Assembly: GCF_036898095.1 (NCBI RefSeq)
Contig: NC_090768.1
Span: 53,176,702-53,240,701, forward strand
Length of the DNA stretch: 64,000 bases
Reading direction: 5' to 3'
Source: Palaemon carinicauda
Lineage: Eukaryota > Arthropoda > Malacostraca > Decapoda > Palaemonidae
Shown here one piece after another: positions 1 to 10,400 of this stretch; positions within the stretch are counted from its first letter, which is position 1, and each line of letters starts with the position of its first letter. The notes under the pieces were generated by a model. It did not search any database, was not told where the DNA came from, and saw nothing but the letters and a program-made list of their open reading frames with translations. Made by a program: the position numbers and the translations under genes.

Positions 1-232
1 CCTCATCCAAAGAGAGACGCACAGGAACGTTAGCGGGTCAGGCCCTTCCCCGCTGTGGTACTACCCAGAAAGCGTCAACCTCCCCAGTAAACAGCTTAAA
101 CTTGTGGTCAGAGGCAATTTATATCTCTTTTTCCGTGCCATGGCGAAATACGTCCTCGTCGTGCTCTACGGAAATGGTGCGGAAATTAGATCGGTGGGAT
201 TTATCTCGGCTGTAGTTGTTTATTAGTTAATG
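1..232. promoter_or_regulatory. GC-richer window edge, possible 5' exon or promoter area
   Basis: This stretch is clearly less AT-rich than the following kilobase. A CCATGG at 138-143 opens a short frame on each strand: 28 codons on + (140-226) and 26 codons on - (141-61). The minus-strand peptide starts MARKKRYKLPLTT and reaches a GTAGTA that could be a splice donor before its stop. It could be the first exon of a divergent neighbour or the 5' end of the SLC30A9 transcript. No TATA box or other core-promoter element was recognised, and no protein family was recognised. Low confidence. Confidence 0.2.
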
Positions 233-1430
233 CCACCTTGTGGTTCATTAGAATAATTTTGGAGAAGACTTATAGTTTTATTGCATGCCATGCGAGTCAA
301 AGAGCTTACCGGCGTAAAAAATTGATGTAACAGACGTTATTCAAAAGTTAATTTATCAAGTATATTTCCGGAATTAATATTTCAGTGATGTCAGTAAAAT
401 AAGAGCTAGGTAGATAAGTACAGTATGTTTGCCATGCATTGCATAAAGTTCCCCAGGGTAAGGTTGAGCTTTTATTAATATTTTAGCGGCATTTTAAATA
501 TTAGGTTATGGAAAGGAGTCTAGTTACTTAAGGGTACGGCACCGTAAATCAGTAGTTTGCATTTTTTGCTTTTAAGCGAAAAATTTTCAGCATAGTTTTT
601 GGCTATAGTTCACAACTATTGTATGTTTTCACCGTAACTTTACCTGTACACTGTTCAAAGATATATCACTGTACAACGAGTAAGAACAACGGCTATGTAA
701 GTTTTGCTGAATAAGGGTACGGCATCCTGGTCTCTGTTAGGTGGAACGATAGCTTTTGATATTTCTTTTGCGAGTGTTGGTGCACAAGTAAAGGTGTTCA
801 TGCTCGTTTTGATTATCATCACTGAAATGAGGAGATTGACCATTGCAAAGAGACTCATTTTAATGTTGCATACTCTGTTTATTGTAGCTTAGGTTTCAGG
901 GCTCAAAATCTTTGGTTCATTAATAGTACGAAGGGTTATTATCCTTGTAAGATTTGAGGTGGAAGTACAATTTGGTAGAAGTGAGCTAAAGGTAGCTGAG
1001 TGAAGTGTCACTTTTGCATATTAATATGGACTTGTATGATGATCATAAATATGAGTCATAGAGGTGTGTATGATTATCATACATATGAGTCATAGAAGCA
1101 TGTTACCCAAAACTTACTTTCTTACGGAGGTCATTCGACAATAAGGAAGTTTATGCCAGATTTTTTATGTCCATATTTTATTACATCAATATTGTGAAGG
1201 AATTTTTTAATATGGAATTTTCCCATCAAAGTATTCATACAATACACAGTATTGAAGAAAAATTTAAATTTTCAAAGAACTTTTAATAATTTTTTTTGCC
1301 TAAATGCAGTACGTTAATTTTAGAATTTTAGAATAATAGCAAACCAAAGAGAGAGAAATAAAGCTGTAAATGGAATTGCCACTAGTAGCCGATGTAGTAG
1401 TGAAGAGAGAGAAACAAAGCTAGTAAAGGG
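233..1430. other. AT-rich sequence without a recognisable gene
   Basis: No coding frame, RNA or transposon was recognised. The only internal structure is a direct duplication of about 35-50 bp at 1022-1100, where ATGAGTCATAGA appears twice beside similar ATGAT/ATCAT-rich sequence. If the SLC30A9 5' UTR exon lies in this window it is probably between here and 4374, but it could not be identified. Confidence 0.5.
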
Positions 1431-1431
1431 A

Positions 1432-1608
1432 TTTTGACGTTGGAAAAATCTATTTCTGGGCGAGAGATCCAGTGAAATGCTTCTTTAACATCATTTCTAA
1501 GATAAACTCCTTTTTCATAGCAGTTTTTACCTTAGAAATGATGTTAAAGGAGCATTTCACTGGGCGGCACAGGTCGGAGCCCAGAAAATACAGTAGATGT
1601 CATCTAGG
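1432..1608. repeat. Imperfect foldback repeat
   Basis: The arms around 1459-1500 and 1535-1608 are reverse complements. A CCAGTGAAATGC..TAACATCATTTCTAAG arm is mirrored by CTTAGAAATGATGTTA..GCATTTCACTGG. The left flank (GGATTTTGACG..ATCTATTTCTGGG) matches, in the opposite orientation, sequence at 36625-36690, so this is a dispersed family. No coding capacity was seen. Confidence 0.7.
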
Positions 1609-1682
1609 GCTATTTTGGAAGGGTTAAACAAAGTATATTTGAATTCATAGAGACTCGGGGATTTCTAAAGATTAAATTGTTC

Positions 1683-1775
1683 CCATACTAACAAACCTTC
1701 CGTTATTCACATAAATAACGGAAGGTTTGTATGAGTTAGGGAAAAATACAAATTATCTCTAAGTTTGTCATGTCT
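1683..1775. repeat. Short hairpin resembling a DIRS-5-type terminus
   Basis: An about 20-bp stem (AACAAACCTTCCGTTATT and its complement) is followed by a GGTTTGTAT..GTTAGGGAAAAATACAAATTATC stretch ending in TTTGTCAT. The same sequence forms the right end of DIRS-5 (33325-33371) and of the remnant ending at 3775. It is best read as a collapsed terminal remnant of that family (inference). Confidence 0.55.
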
Positions 1776-1805
1776 GCAACACTATATCTATATTATTATT
1801 ATTAT

Positions 1806-2140
1806 TAATTGCTAAGCTACAACCTTAGTTGGAAAAGCAGAATGCTCATGGGTTCCAATAGCGAAAATATCCCAGTGAGGAAAGGAAAAATAAAATAAAA
1901 ACTTAACAAAACAAGAGGAAGAGAAATAAGATAGAGTAGTCTGCCCGAGTGTACCCTCAAGCAAGAGAACTCTAACCCAAGAGAGTGGAAGACCATGGTA
2001 CAGAGGCTATGGCACTACTCAAGACTATAGAGAACAATGGTTTTATTTCCTTTCCTTGCTGGGCTATCCTTATTGGAGCCCCTGGGCTTATAGGATCCTG
2101 CTTTTCCAATTTAGGGTTGTAGCTTTGTTAGTGGTAACAA
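1806..2140. repeat. (ATT)n-flanked inverted-repeat element, short complete copy
   Basis: The left arm starts GCTAAGCTACAACC at 1810. The right arm from about 2045 is its complement and ends GGTTGTAGCTTTGTTAG at about 2131. The arms are about 80 bp with about 150 bp between. An (ATT)n tract precedes it at 1792-1806. The same family occurs at 4060, 12312-13268, 22735 and 47985. I recognise it as a dispersed decapod repeat, but its class is uncertain. No protein-coding capacity was seen. Confidence 0.7.
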
Positions 2141-2301
2141 TAATAACCTTTGGGATCTTTTCTTTGTTGTAAGGGCCTAGATCCAGTGTTTATTCCTATG
2201 CAGATACAAACATCCTAGTTCTTTATATAGTTACTCCTAGTCTTGTTTTTCTCTCCGACGAGACAGTCAAAGAAAAAGGGTTTGATATATCATTCTTATC
2301 G

Positions 2302-2850
2302 TTGCTAAGCAACCACTGCGTATGTGCCTTAGGACGGATCCTAGAATCAGGCCCCTCCGGATTGAGTCACTGTTCTGTAACAGATAACCCAGACCAATTG
2401 TTACTCTGCCCTATGAGGACAAAGAGGAAATGCTTAGAAAGAACCACTAGACCCCGCCATCAGATCAGCAAGCTCATGGTGAGCACGGAGATAACCAGAG
2501 TAAGATTGCAAATAATCTATCTTCCGGAATTAGACAGGAAATTGAGAGCTATGCATCCAGGCTCCTCATCTTCCAGTTGTTGTTCCCTTGCTCATGAAGC
2601 CAGGTATTTCACCACATTCCTGGTGTTTAACAGAGTTTCTCTGTGATGGAGGTGTTGCAAGCGGGCGTGTGGAAACAGTAAACAGCGGCCACCGCCCACT
2701 ACCTGGAAGACATGACCCACAGAAACCTTGATGCATTTACCTTAGGTCCTGCGGTGGCTGCACAAAATGTGGTCAATAACACCTCGGCTTCCTTGTAGGA
2801 CAAGTAGCAGTTGGTTGAGGGCAGATTTTAGCTACGAGTAAGTCTAGGAT
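2302..2850 (+). pseudogene. DIRS tyrosine recombinase, C-terminal remnant
   Basis: The first frame (2302-2646) contains an HEAR motif (H-x-x-R, about 2594-2605), which fits the conserved His and Arg of tyrosine recombinases. After a frameshift near 2640, a second frame reads VLQAGVWKQ, a stop, HYLEDMTHR (candidate Tyr nucleophile) and LGPAVAAQNVV. That tail matches the ends of the recombinase frames of DIRS-1 and DIRS-2 (LGPFVA..AVV), and VLQAGVWK recurs in DIRS-5. The N-terminal part with the first catalytic Arg is absent. Non-functional fragment. Confidence 0.7.
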
Positions 2851-3375
2851 GAATGTGTGAGTGACTGGCCACTTCCTATTTCATCTTCCCCTTTCTTGGG
2901 GTCCAGCATCCGAGGAACTCTGCCAGCTGACCTCCTCTGACTGAAAGTGGGTACCATGACCTTTGTGCATCCTCAATATATGTTGATAAACAGTATATGT
3001 TATGTCCCTGTTCTCCAAACGAGGTGGAGTCGGGCAATGTCTAGGCTAATTGAGGAGTTTAGCTCCATTTTTACGCTTACCTGGTCAGGTCACATTGCTA
3101 AATTCTAGGCTAGCACGGATTGCCCAGGCCCTTATTCTATAAGGATCACGAGGTGTCAGGTGCCCTTTAAACAGCTTGTGCGTAGCACAGTGTCACCCTG
3201 GGTAAGTCTCCAATGTAAAGAATGTAAGGTTTGTATATAGTGCCGGAACAAACTACAAATTTGGAATGATTTTTATTTTTCATAACTATACAAACCTGAA
3301 GCTCTTTACACTTAGTGGTTCTGCCATCACCTTCCCCCAAAAATCCTGACGCAATTGCAAAGTGACGATTGTTTA

Positions 3376-3585
3376 CTATAGTCAATTTTTTTCAGTGAGG
3401 CAGATTTTCACCGACTCACAGGGGTTCCCTTTTAGCTCTGAAAAGTTCCCTGATAATTGATTGGTCGGAAGTATTTTTTGTCCGGATACTTCCGACCAAT
3501 CAGCTATCAGGAAACTTTTCAAAGCTAAAAGGGCACCCCTGCGAGTCGGTGCAAATCTGTCTCACTAAAAAAGATTGACTATAGT
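3376..3585. repeat. Hairpin MITE, copy A
   Basis: An about 210-bp near-perfect palindrome begins TATAGTCAATTTTTTTCAG and ends with its complement. The arms include ACCGACTC..GGG..CCCTTTTAGCTC and GAAAAGTT; the centre is a short loop flanked by GATTGGT / ACCAATC (CCAAT-box-like). Copies at 46340 and 47331 share arms and ends. Non-coding; it interrupts the DIRS remnant and so is younger than it. Confidence 0.8.
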
Positions 3586-4059
3586 GCAGGTGTGATCGTA
3601 GTGGGTAGTCTACCCCCAACACCTCCCTTTGCAAACTAGTGGAGTGTAGTTACACCTCGCAAAATCTTTAATGGATGGTTCCAGCTATTGCCAAAATAAT
3701 ACTCCTACGTAAAGAGCTTCGGGTTTGTATAGTTAGGAAAAATATGAATTATTCCAAAGTTGTCATTTTTTAAGGGAAAGAATTACTGTACTAAGGTTTA
3801 AAATAGGAAAAAATCAAACTAGATTCTTTCTCAAATGAATGACTGTGCTTGATAGAAGGCATATTTCCATGAATGTTTCTTTTGAATGAAAAAGGGAATT
3901 TACTCTGATGACTGTAATATGTAATGAAAATAATCACCCTCATGTGGAACCACTACACTGCACACTATTAAAGGTATTTTTTTTATGGAATTAAGAATAA
4001 TTTTTTTTTTCTTCTCAAGTTTGGTGTTTACGGTTATGGTTTCATAATTATTATTATTA

Positions 4060-4262
4060 CTAGCTAAGCTACAACCCTATTTGGAAAAGCATGATACTAT
4101 AAGCCCAAGGGCTCCAACAGGAAAAAATAGCCCAGTAAGGAAAGGAAACAAGGAAATAAATAAACTACAAGAGATGTAATGACAATCAAAATGAAATATT
4201 TTTAGATCATTAACAACATTAAATTAAATTAATCATATATAAACTATAAAAACTTCATAAAA
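4060..4262 (+). repeat. (ATT)n-flanked inverted-repeat family, left end only
   Basis: It starts CTAGCTAAGCTACAACC directly after an ATT tract (4047-4059) and continues with TTGGAAAAGCA, ATAAGCCCAAGGGCTCC and AAATAAATAAACTACAAGAG, as in the copy at 12312. No right arm is present, so this copy is truncated. No coding capacity was seen. Confidence 0.7.
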
Positions 4263-4382
4263 ATCAGTACTAGGGTCATGATTTTGATTTTAACTTATCA
4301 GTTTACAGTAAAGGTCGTGTTTACAGTTTTATTCATGAGAAAATTTCCGTCTAATATTTTTGTCTAATTTTTAGGAGGAGTC

Positions 4383-4464
4383 ATGTATCCCAGAGTGTTT
4401 AGCATGCTGAAGTATGGTGCCAGAAAAAGAGTGCACCACTGTTGTGCAGCAGTTACTTTTATAG
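4383..4464 (+). CDS. SLC30A9: SLC30A9 exon 1 (first coding)
   Basis: Residues 1-27. The exon probably starts at 4375, after TAATTTTTAG, leaving 8 nt of 5' UTR before the ATG, so at least one untranslated exon lies upstream. The peptide is rich in Arg/Lys with no acidic residue, as expected for mitochondrial import. Donor GTAAGA at 4465; ends in phase 1, which matches exon 2 exactly. Confidence 0.85.
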
Positions 4465-7400
4465 GTAAGAAATTAATCCTAGTTATATTGTTATACTGTT
4501 TTATATTAACCCTTTTACCCCCAAAGGACGTACTGGTACGTTTCACAAAAGCCATCCCTTTACCCCCATGGACGTACCGGTACGTCCTTGCAAAAAAATG
4601 ACATGAAATTTTTTTTTTTTCATATTTTTGATAATTTTTTGGAAAAATTCAGGCATTTTCCAAGAGAATGAGACCAACCTGACCTCTCTATGACAAAAAT
4701 TAAGGCTGTTAGAGCAATTTAAAAAATATATACTGCAAAATGTGCTGAGAAAAAAATAACCCCCTGGGGGTTAAGGGTTGGAAGTTTCCAAATAGCCTGG
4801 GGGTTAAAGGGTTAAGTGATTTTTTAGATTACTAGTATTTGCCTTCCATCCACATAATGCAAGGATCTTTCATAGTGACAGTGTTCAAATAGGAATTTGG
4901 CATGAAACTCGTTAGATCTCATATCATTATTGAAGTTCCCATAATTGGATCTTGTAAGATTTTGTTCTATATATCCACTAAGTCAGGTACTAAGTTAGTT
5001 CTTAAAAGTAAAATGTGAGAAATATCTATAACAAATTAAGAAGACTAACTTAATCATAATACTGGAAAACTTAATTTAATTGGATAGTATTTACGGTGAT
5101 CTTCTGTAATAACAGAATTTTGATGATAGAATTACGTACAGTTTATCTATACTGTATTCCCTTGGTTGAATGTTGACACCTCCCTTGAAATAAGCTGAAA
5201 CTTGACTGTTTTATTTCCTTGTAATGCCCTATTATGGCATACATTTAGAAAAACTGCAAATTTCTTTTCATTTAATATATTTTTTCCCATCATGCATTTC
5301 AGTGAGTTCAACAGGGCATAAAGTTTTGCCGTGGAAGGAACTTTCCCGTCCTCAAAGCTTTCGCCAGACCTTATGCTTCCTGCAAATGTATCGTAATTTG
5401 TCAAGTTTAGATCAACCCCCTGGTCAGCCCCCCGATGGAAAGGATGGGAAAACCGCAGCTGATACTCCAAGTTTATCAGCATCTGCAGCATCACGATTGA
5501 AAGAAGCTGTAATTAAAGGTACTCGATCCACACTGCTGATTTTGTGTGTTCATAAATTTTCAATATTAATCTTACCCGATAATCATGTAGCTGTCAACTC
5601 TGTTGCCCGACAGAAATCTACGGTCGGGATACGCCAGCGATCGCTATACAGGTGGGGGTGTACACAAAAGCGCCATCTGTGGTCAGGTACTCCAGTACTT
5701 CTTGTCAACCCCACCTCAATTTTTCCTCTGTCGTGCCTCCGGCTAGACCTACATGGATACGCTGTTGATTCTGGAGTTATTGGTCACGATTTGGTGATGT
5801 ATTTGCTCTAGAGTTTAGCCTTCGCTATTCAGGAAGCTTTATCATTAGCTTAGAAGTTTTTTGGAATTAATTTGATTTAATTTTGGTGACGAAGAGAGTA
5901 TGAACTCTCTTTCACTTTTAAATGGCCGACCCTTCCCTTAGACGGAAGTGTTGGTGTCGAAGAGAGTATAGACTCTCTTTCTTAATTTTGCTTAACAAAG
6001 TTATAGATTTATTTTATATCTCTCCGCCTTTTATAGGCCTCTTCGATTAACTTCCTTTTATTATAAACTTATTAAAATTAATTTTTATGTTTGTTTATAT
6101 GCGACCTTTCCTAATAGTAGGCGGTCTTTTCTTGGAACCGAAGTTAATTAACATTGAGCCCGTCATTTCGTTTTTACCTGTTAACATTTTATGCTATTTT
6201 AATGTTTTTGAAAGAATTTCTTTGATATTCTCGTACTGTTTTCAAAGTTGAACTAACGTTTTGTTTTGTCTCTGCAGTTGTTGACGTTCAGAACGTTCAA
6301 CTTGCGTTCTATCGTTACGATAGAGAGAGAGTATTCACGGTTTCACGTTGTAGTAAGAGTAAACCGATTCTAGCGTTTTGTTCATTCTTTCTTAGCTTAA
6401 ATGGTTTTAATTCTAATAAAGGAACTTTTTAGTTGGGAAATCTTTCAGTTTTTTTCCTTTAACAATAATTTGTTTTAACGTTATATATAATTGGGCTCAT
6501 CTCTCAGGTTCTAAGTCAAAAGAGAGAGAGAGAGAGAGAGATAGAGACGGAGGGAGAGAGAGGAGGGTAAACGTTTCGTTCAAGCGGGTAACGTTGTTAT
6601 CGTTTTTGCTCTTCTCCCTAGTCTCTTTAGGGGAAGAAGGTAAACGTTTCTAGAGTTTTATTCTTGTTCCCAGGCTTTATGCGGTGAGAGATTTTAAACG
6701 TAGTTTATTTGATCTAGTGTTTAGTCTCTTTTCCAGCCACTGAATTATTTATCTTTCATTATGTTTTTTCTGTTACATTGTAATACTGTTTTCGCAATTA
6801 CTAACTTTTAATGAAGGATAGAATTGCGTGTTTCAGGTACAAACCACTTAAAGTTTCGAGTTCAGTGAAATAAGTGCAAACAGAAAATCAAAAGTGATAA
6901 AGTGATAAGCGCAAAGTGTTACAATGTTGCGTTCGAGGGTTCGTCTGTTCGTGCCAGTTGTTCGCCTAGTCTGGGACCTCTTACAAGCTCCCAAGCCCAG
7001 GGGAGAAGTAACGTCGAAGGACTTATGGGTTCCACAGGCCTTGATCGACGAACAGACGTTTCCCTCCGTGGTTTCGGGTGTAACCAACTCACGTAGCCGA
7101 CGTGATCACCCCACCCACACAAAGACGAGAGAGCCCATTTATTCCTCGTCTGCGGAAGAGGTTTCTCGCAGAAACCATGGACCAAATCTTGCAGCTTTTA
7201 AGTGCAAGTCGGTCCCTTCTGCGCAAGTCCAACTCCTAGGTGTAGCAATTAGCACTGGGTCAGTTCGGACTTGCTGCAGTACGACAACTGCACACCTCCC
7301 AGTGAGGCAAGGTGGTACCGCAACAGGCAGTAACTCCGTCTGTTGCCGCACCAGCTGTTTTAGACCCTCAGTCTCAACGGACAGTAGCTCCGTTTGTTGT

Positions 7401-10400
7401 TGTCTTTCATAGACCCTAGTGGTCTATGCTGCAGACAATGCAGTCTCAGCTTGCGGTTTTGATGCAGGAGTTTCAGGCAGAGAAGGTTAGCACACCTCCT
7501 CCTGCGAGCGCTCCTCCACCTCTGCGCAGTCCACCCTGCCAGACGTATGATGTTGAGGCTCCTCCTGCCTCCATGCGTGAGCTGCCGCATTGGGAGTTGC
7601 CAGGTACCAGCGCTATGCAGCAACCTCCTCTTACCTTGAGGCAGGAGCCTCTTGCTATGCGGCAACCTCCTCAACCCTTGAGGCAGGAGCCTCATGCGTT
7701 GCGGCAACCTCCTCCACCCATGAGGCAGGAGCCTCATGCGTTGCGGCAACCTCCTCCACCCATGAGGCAGCAGCCTCATGCTATGCGGCAACCTCCTCTA
7801 CCCATGAGGCAGGAGCCTCATGCTATGAGGAGCCTCATGCTATGCGGCATCCTCCTCAACCCATGAGGCAGGAGCCTCATGCTATGCGGCAACCTCCTCT
7901 ACCCATGAGGCAGGAGCCTCATGCTATGCGGCTTCCTCCTCAAACCATGAGGCAGGAGCCTCATGCTATGCGGCATCCTCCTCAACCCATGAGGCAGGAG
8001 CCTCATGCTATGAGGAGCCTCATGCTTTGCGGCACCCTCCTCAACCCATGAGGCAGGGACCTCATGCTATGAGGAGCCTCATGCTATGCGGCATCCTCCT
8101 CAACCCATGAGGCAGGAGCCTCATGCTATGCGGCAACCTCCTCTACCCATGAGGCAGGAGCCTCATGCTATGCGGCATCCTCCTCAACCCATGAGGCAGG
8201 AGCCTCATGCTATGCGGCATCCTCCTCAACCCATGAGGCAGGAGCCTCATGCTATGAGGAGCCTCATGCTTTGCGGCATCCTCCTCAAACCATGAGGCAG
8301 GAGCCTCATGCTATGCGGCAACCGCCTCAACCCATGAGGCAGGAGCCTCATACTATGCGGCATCCTCCTCAACGCATGCGGCATGAGCCTCATCCCTTGC
8401 AGCATGAGCCTCATCCCATGCAGCATGAGCCTCATACCATGCAGCATGAGCCTCATCCCATGCAGCATGAGCCTCATCCCATGCAGCATAAGCCGCACGC
8501 CATGCAACATGCTCTGCTTACCTTACAGCATGCTCTACATACAGCATGCTCTGCATACCTTACCGCATGCTCCTCAGTCACACATCTTTGGTTGTTGCCA
8601 ACTCACAAGACTGTCAAGCAGTTTCATAACGTTGCCTTCTGGTCTGCTGCTTTTACACCAGTGAAACCCTCACTGAGAGAACTTAGCTTTTCTCGGATAT
8701 GGTTCCTGTAGATGAGAAAGTGCTATTCTCCCTCCTTCTGATATTCCCTTGAGGACTCTGTCATTTGGAGAGGAGCCTTTAGCTGCTTAGCCTCCTATGG
8801 ACTTTTATTTAAGCATAACATGCTTCCAGGGAGGGTAATGGTTCCACTTCAGTCGCTAACCCCGTCTGTTACCACACCTGCTCCCATAGACCTTGAGCTT
8901 TGTTGCAAGACATGCAGTCCAAGCTTAGTCCTTGTTAGAGGATTTTTTGTTTACGGAGTCAGTGTGTCACTGGGAAGACGTTCAACAACCAGCAGAAGTG
9001 ACTTGTTGTGACGCAGTGCGGCAACCTCGGCAACCCGATAAGGAGTTGTCTGTACGACCCAGACAGTCTAGACAGTTTCGGGTTGTCGCTGTACTTCCTC
9101 GCTTCCCCATGGTTGACAGTTCACAGACTGTGCAGCAGTACCATGATCTTGTGTCCGACTCCGTCAGACGACTGGCTTTTAAGAGCTCCCACAAGTCGTC
9201 GCTGTCTGGAGATTCTCAGATGGACTATGGATCTGACCAAGGAACTGGGCCTCCTGGTCAATTTTGAGGAGTCCCAGCTCGTCCCATCCCAGACCATTGT
9301 CTCCTTGGGTATGGATCTTCAGAGTCGAGCTTTTCGGGCTTTTCCGTCGGCCCCAAGGATCTACCAAGCCCTAGAATGCATCCAGAGCATGCTGAGAAGG
9401 AACCGATGCTCAGTCAGGTAGTGGATGAGTCTAACAGGGACACTTTCATCGCTGGCCCTGTTCATCGAGTTAGGGAGACGCCACCTCCGCCCCCTTCAGT
9501 ATCATCTAGCTGCTCACTGGATAAAGGACATGACGCTAGAGACGGTCTCAGTTCCTGTTTCCGAAGAGAGGAGGTCTACTCTCACGTGGTGAAAGAACAT
9601 CTTTCTTCTCAAGGAAGTCTACCTTTGGCTGTTCAGAAACCCGACCGCCGTCTCTTCTCTGACGCATCAGACACGGGCTGGGGTGCGACTTTGGACGGAC
9701 AGGAATGCTCGGGAACATGGAATCAGGAGCAAAGGACACTTCACTTCAATTGCAAGGAGCTGTTGGCGGTTCATCTGGCCTTGATAAACTTCAAGTCCCT
9801 CCAGCTTAACAAGGTGGTGGAGGTGGACTCTGACAACACCACAGCCTTGGCTTACATCTCCAAGCAGGGAGGGACTCATTCGTGGAAGTTGTTCTAGATC
9901 GCAAGGGACCTCCTCATCTGGTCAAAAGATCGAAAGCTCACGCTGGTAACGAGGTTCATTCAGGGCGATATGAATGTCATGGCAGATCGCTTCAGCCGGA
10001 AAGGTCAGGTCATCCCCAAAGAGTGGACCCTTCACAAGAATGTTTGCAGCAGACTTTGGGCCCTGTGGGGTCAGCCAACCATAGATCTGTTCGCTACCTC
10101 GATAACCTAGAGGCTCCCGTTGTATTGTTCTCCGATTCCAGACCCAGCAGCAGTTCACGTGGATGCTTTTCTGCTGGATTGGTCCCATCTCGACCTGTAT
10201 GCATTCCCGCCGTTCAAGATTGTCAACAGGGTACTTCAGAAGTTCGCCTCTCGCAAAGGGACACGGCTGACGTTGGTTGGCTCCGCTCTGGCCCGCGAGA
10301 GAATGGTTCATAGAGGTACTGCAATGGCTGGTCGACATTCCCAGGACTCTTCCTCTAGGAGTGGACCTTCTACGTCTACCTCACGTAAAGAAGGAACACC

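Larger units (their letters stand above)
2302..3775 (+). mobile_element. DIRS-5-like retrotransposon, 3' end remnant
   Basis: It contains the recombinase C terminus, then an ICR-like block (about 3217-3312) and a right terminal repeat (about 3711-3775). The right end GGGTTTGTATAGTTAGGAAA is complementary to the block ending near 3312, as in DIRS-5. A separate hairpin element (3376-3585) is inserted between the two. The 5' part (Gag, RT, RNase H) is missing; the left border near 2302 is only the start of recognisable sequence. Confidence 0.65.

Noticed and set aside
7360..8510. Minus-strand frames rich in MRLLPHGLRR and MLHGMRL repeats
   Set aside because: They are shadows of the minisatellite in the DIRS-1 Gag on the + strand.
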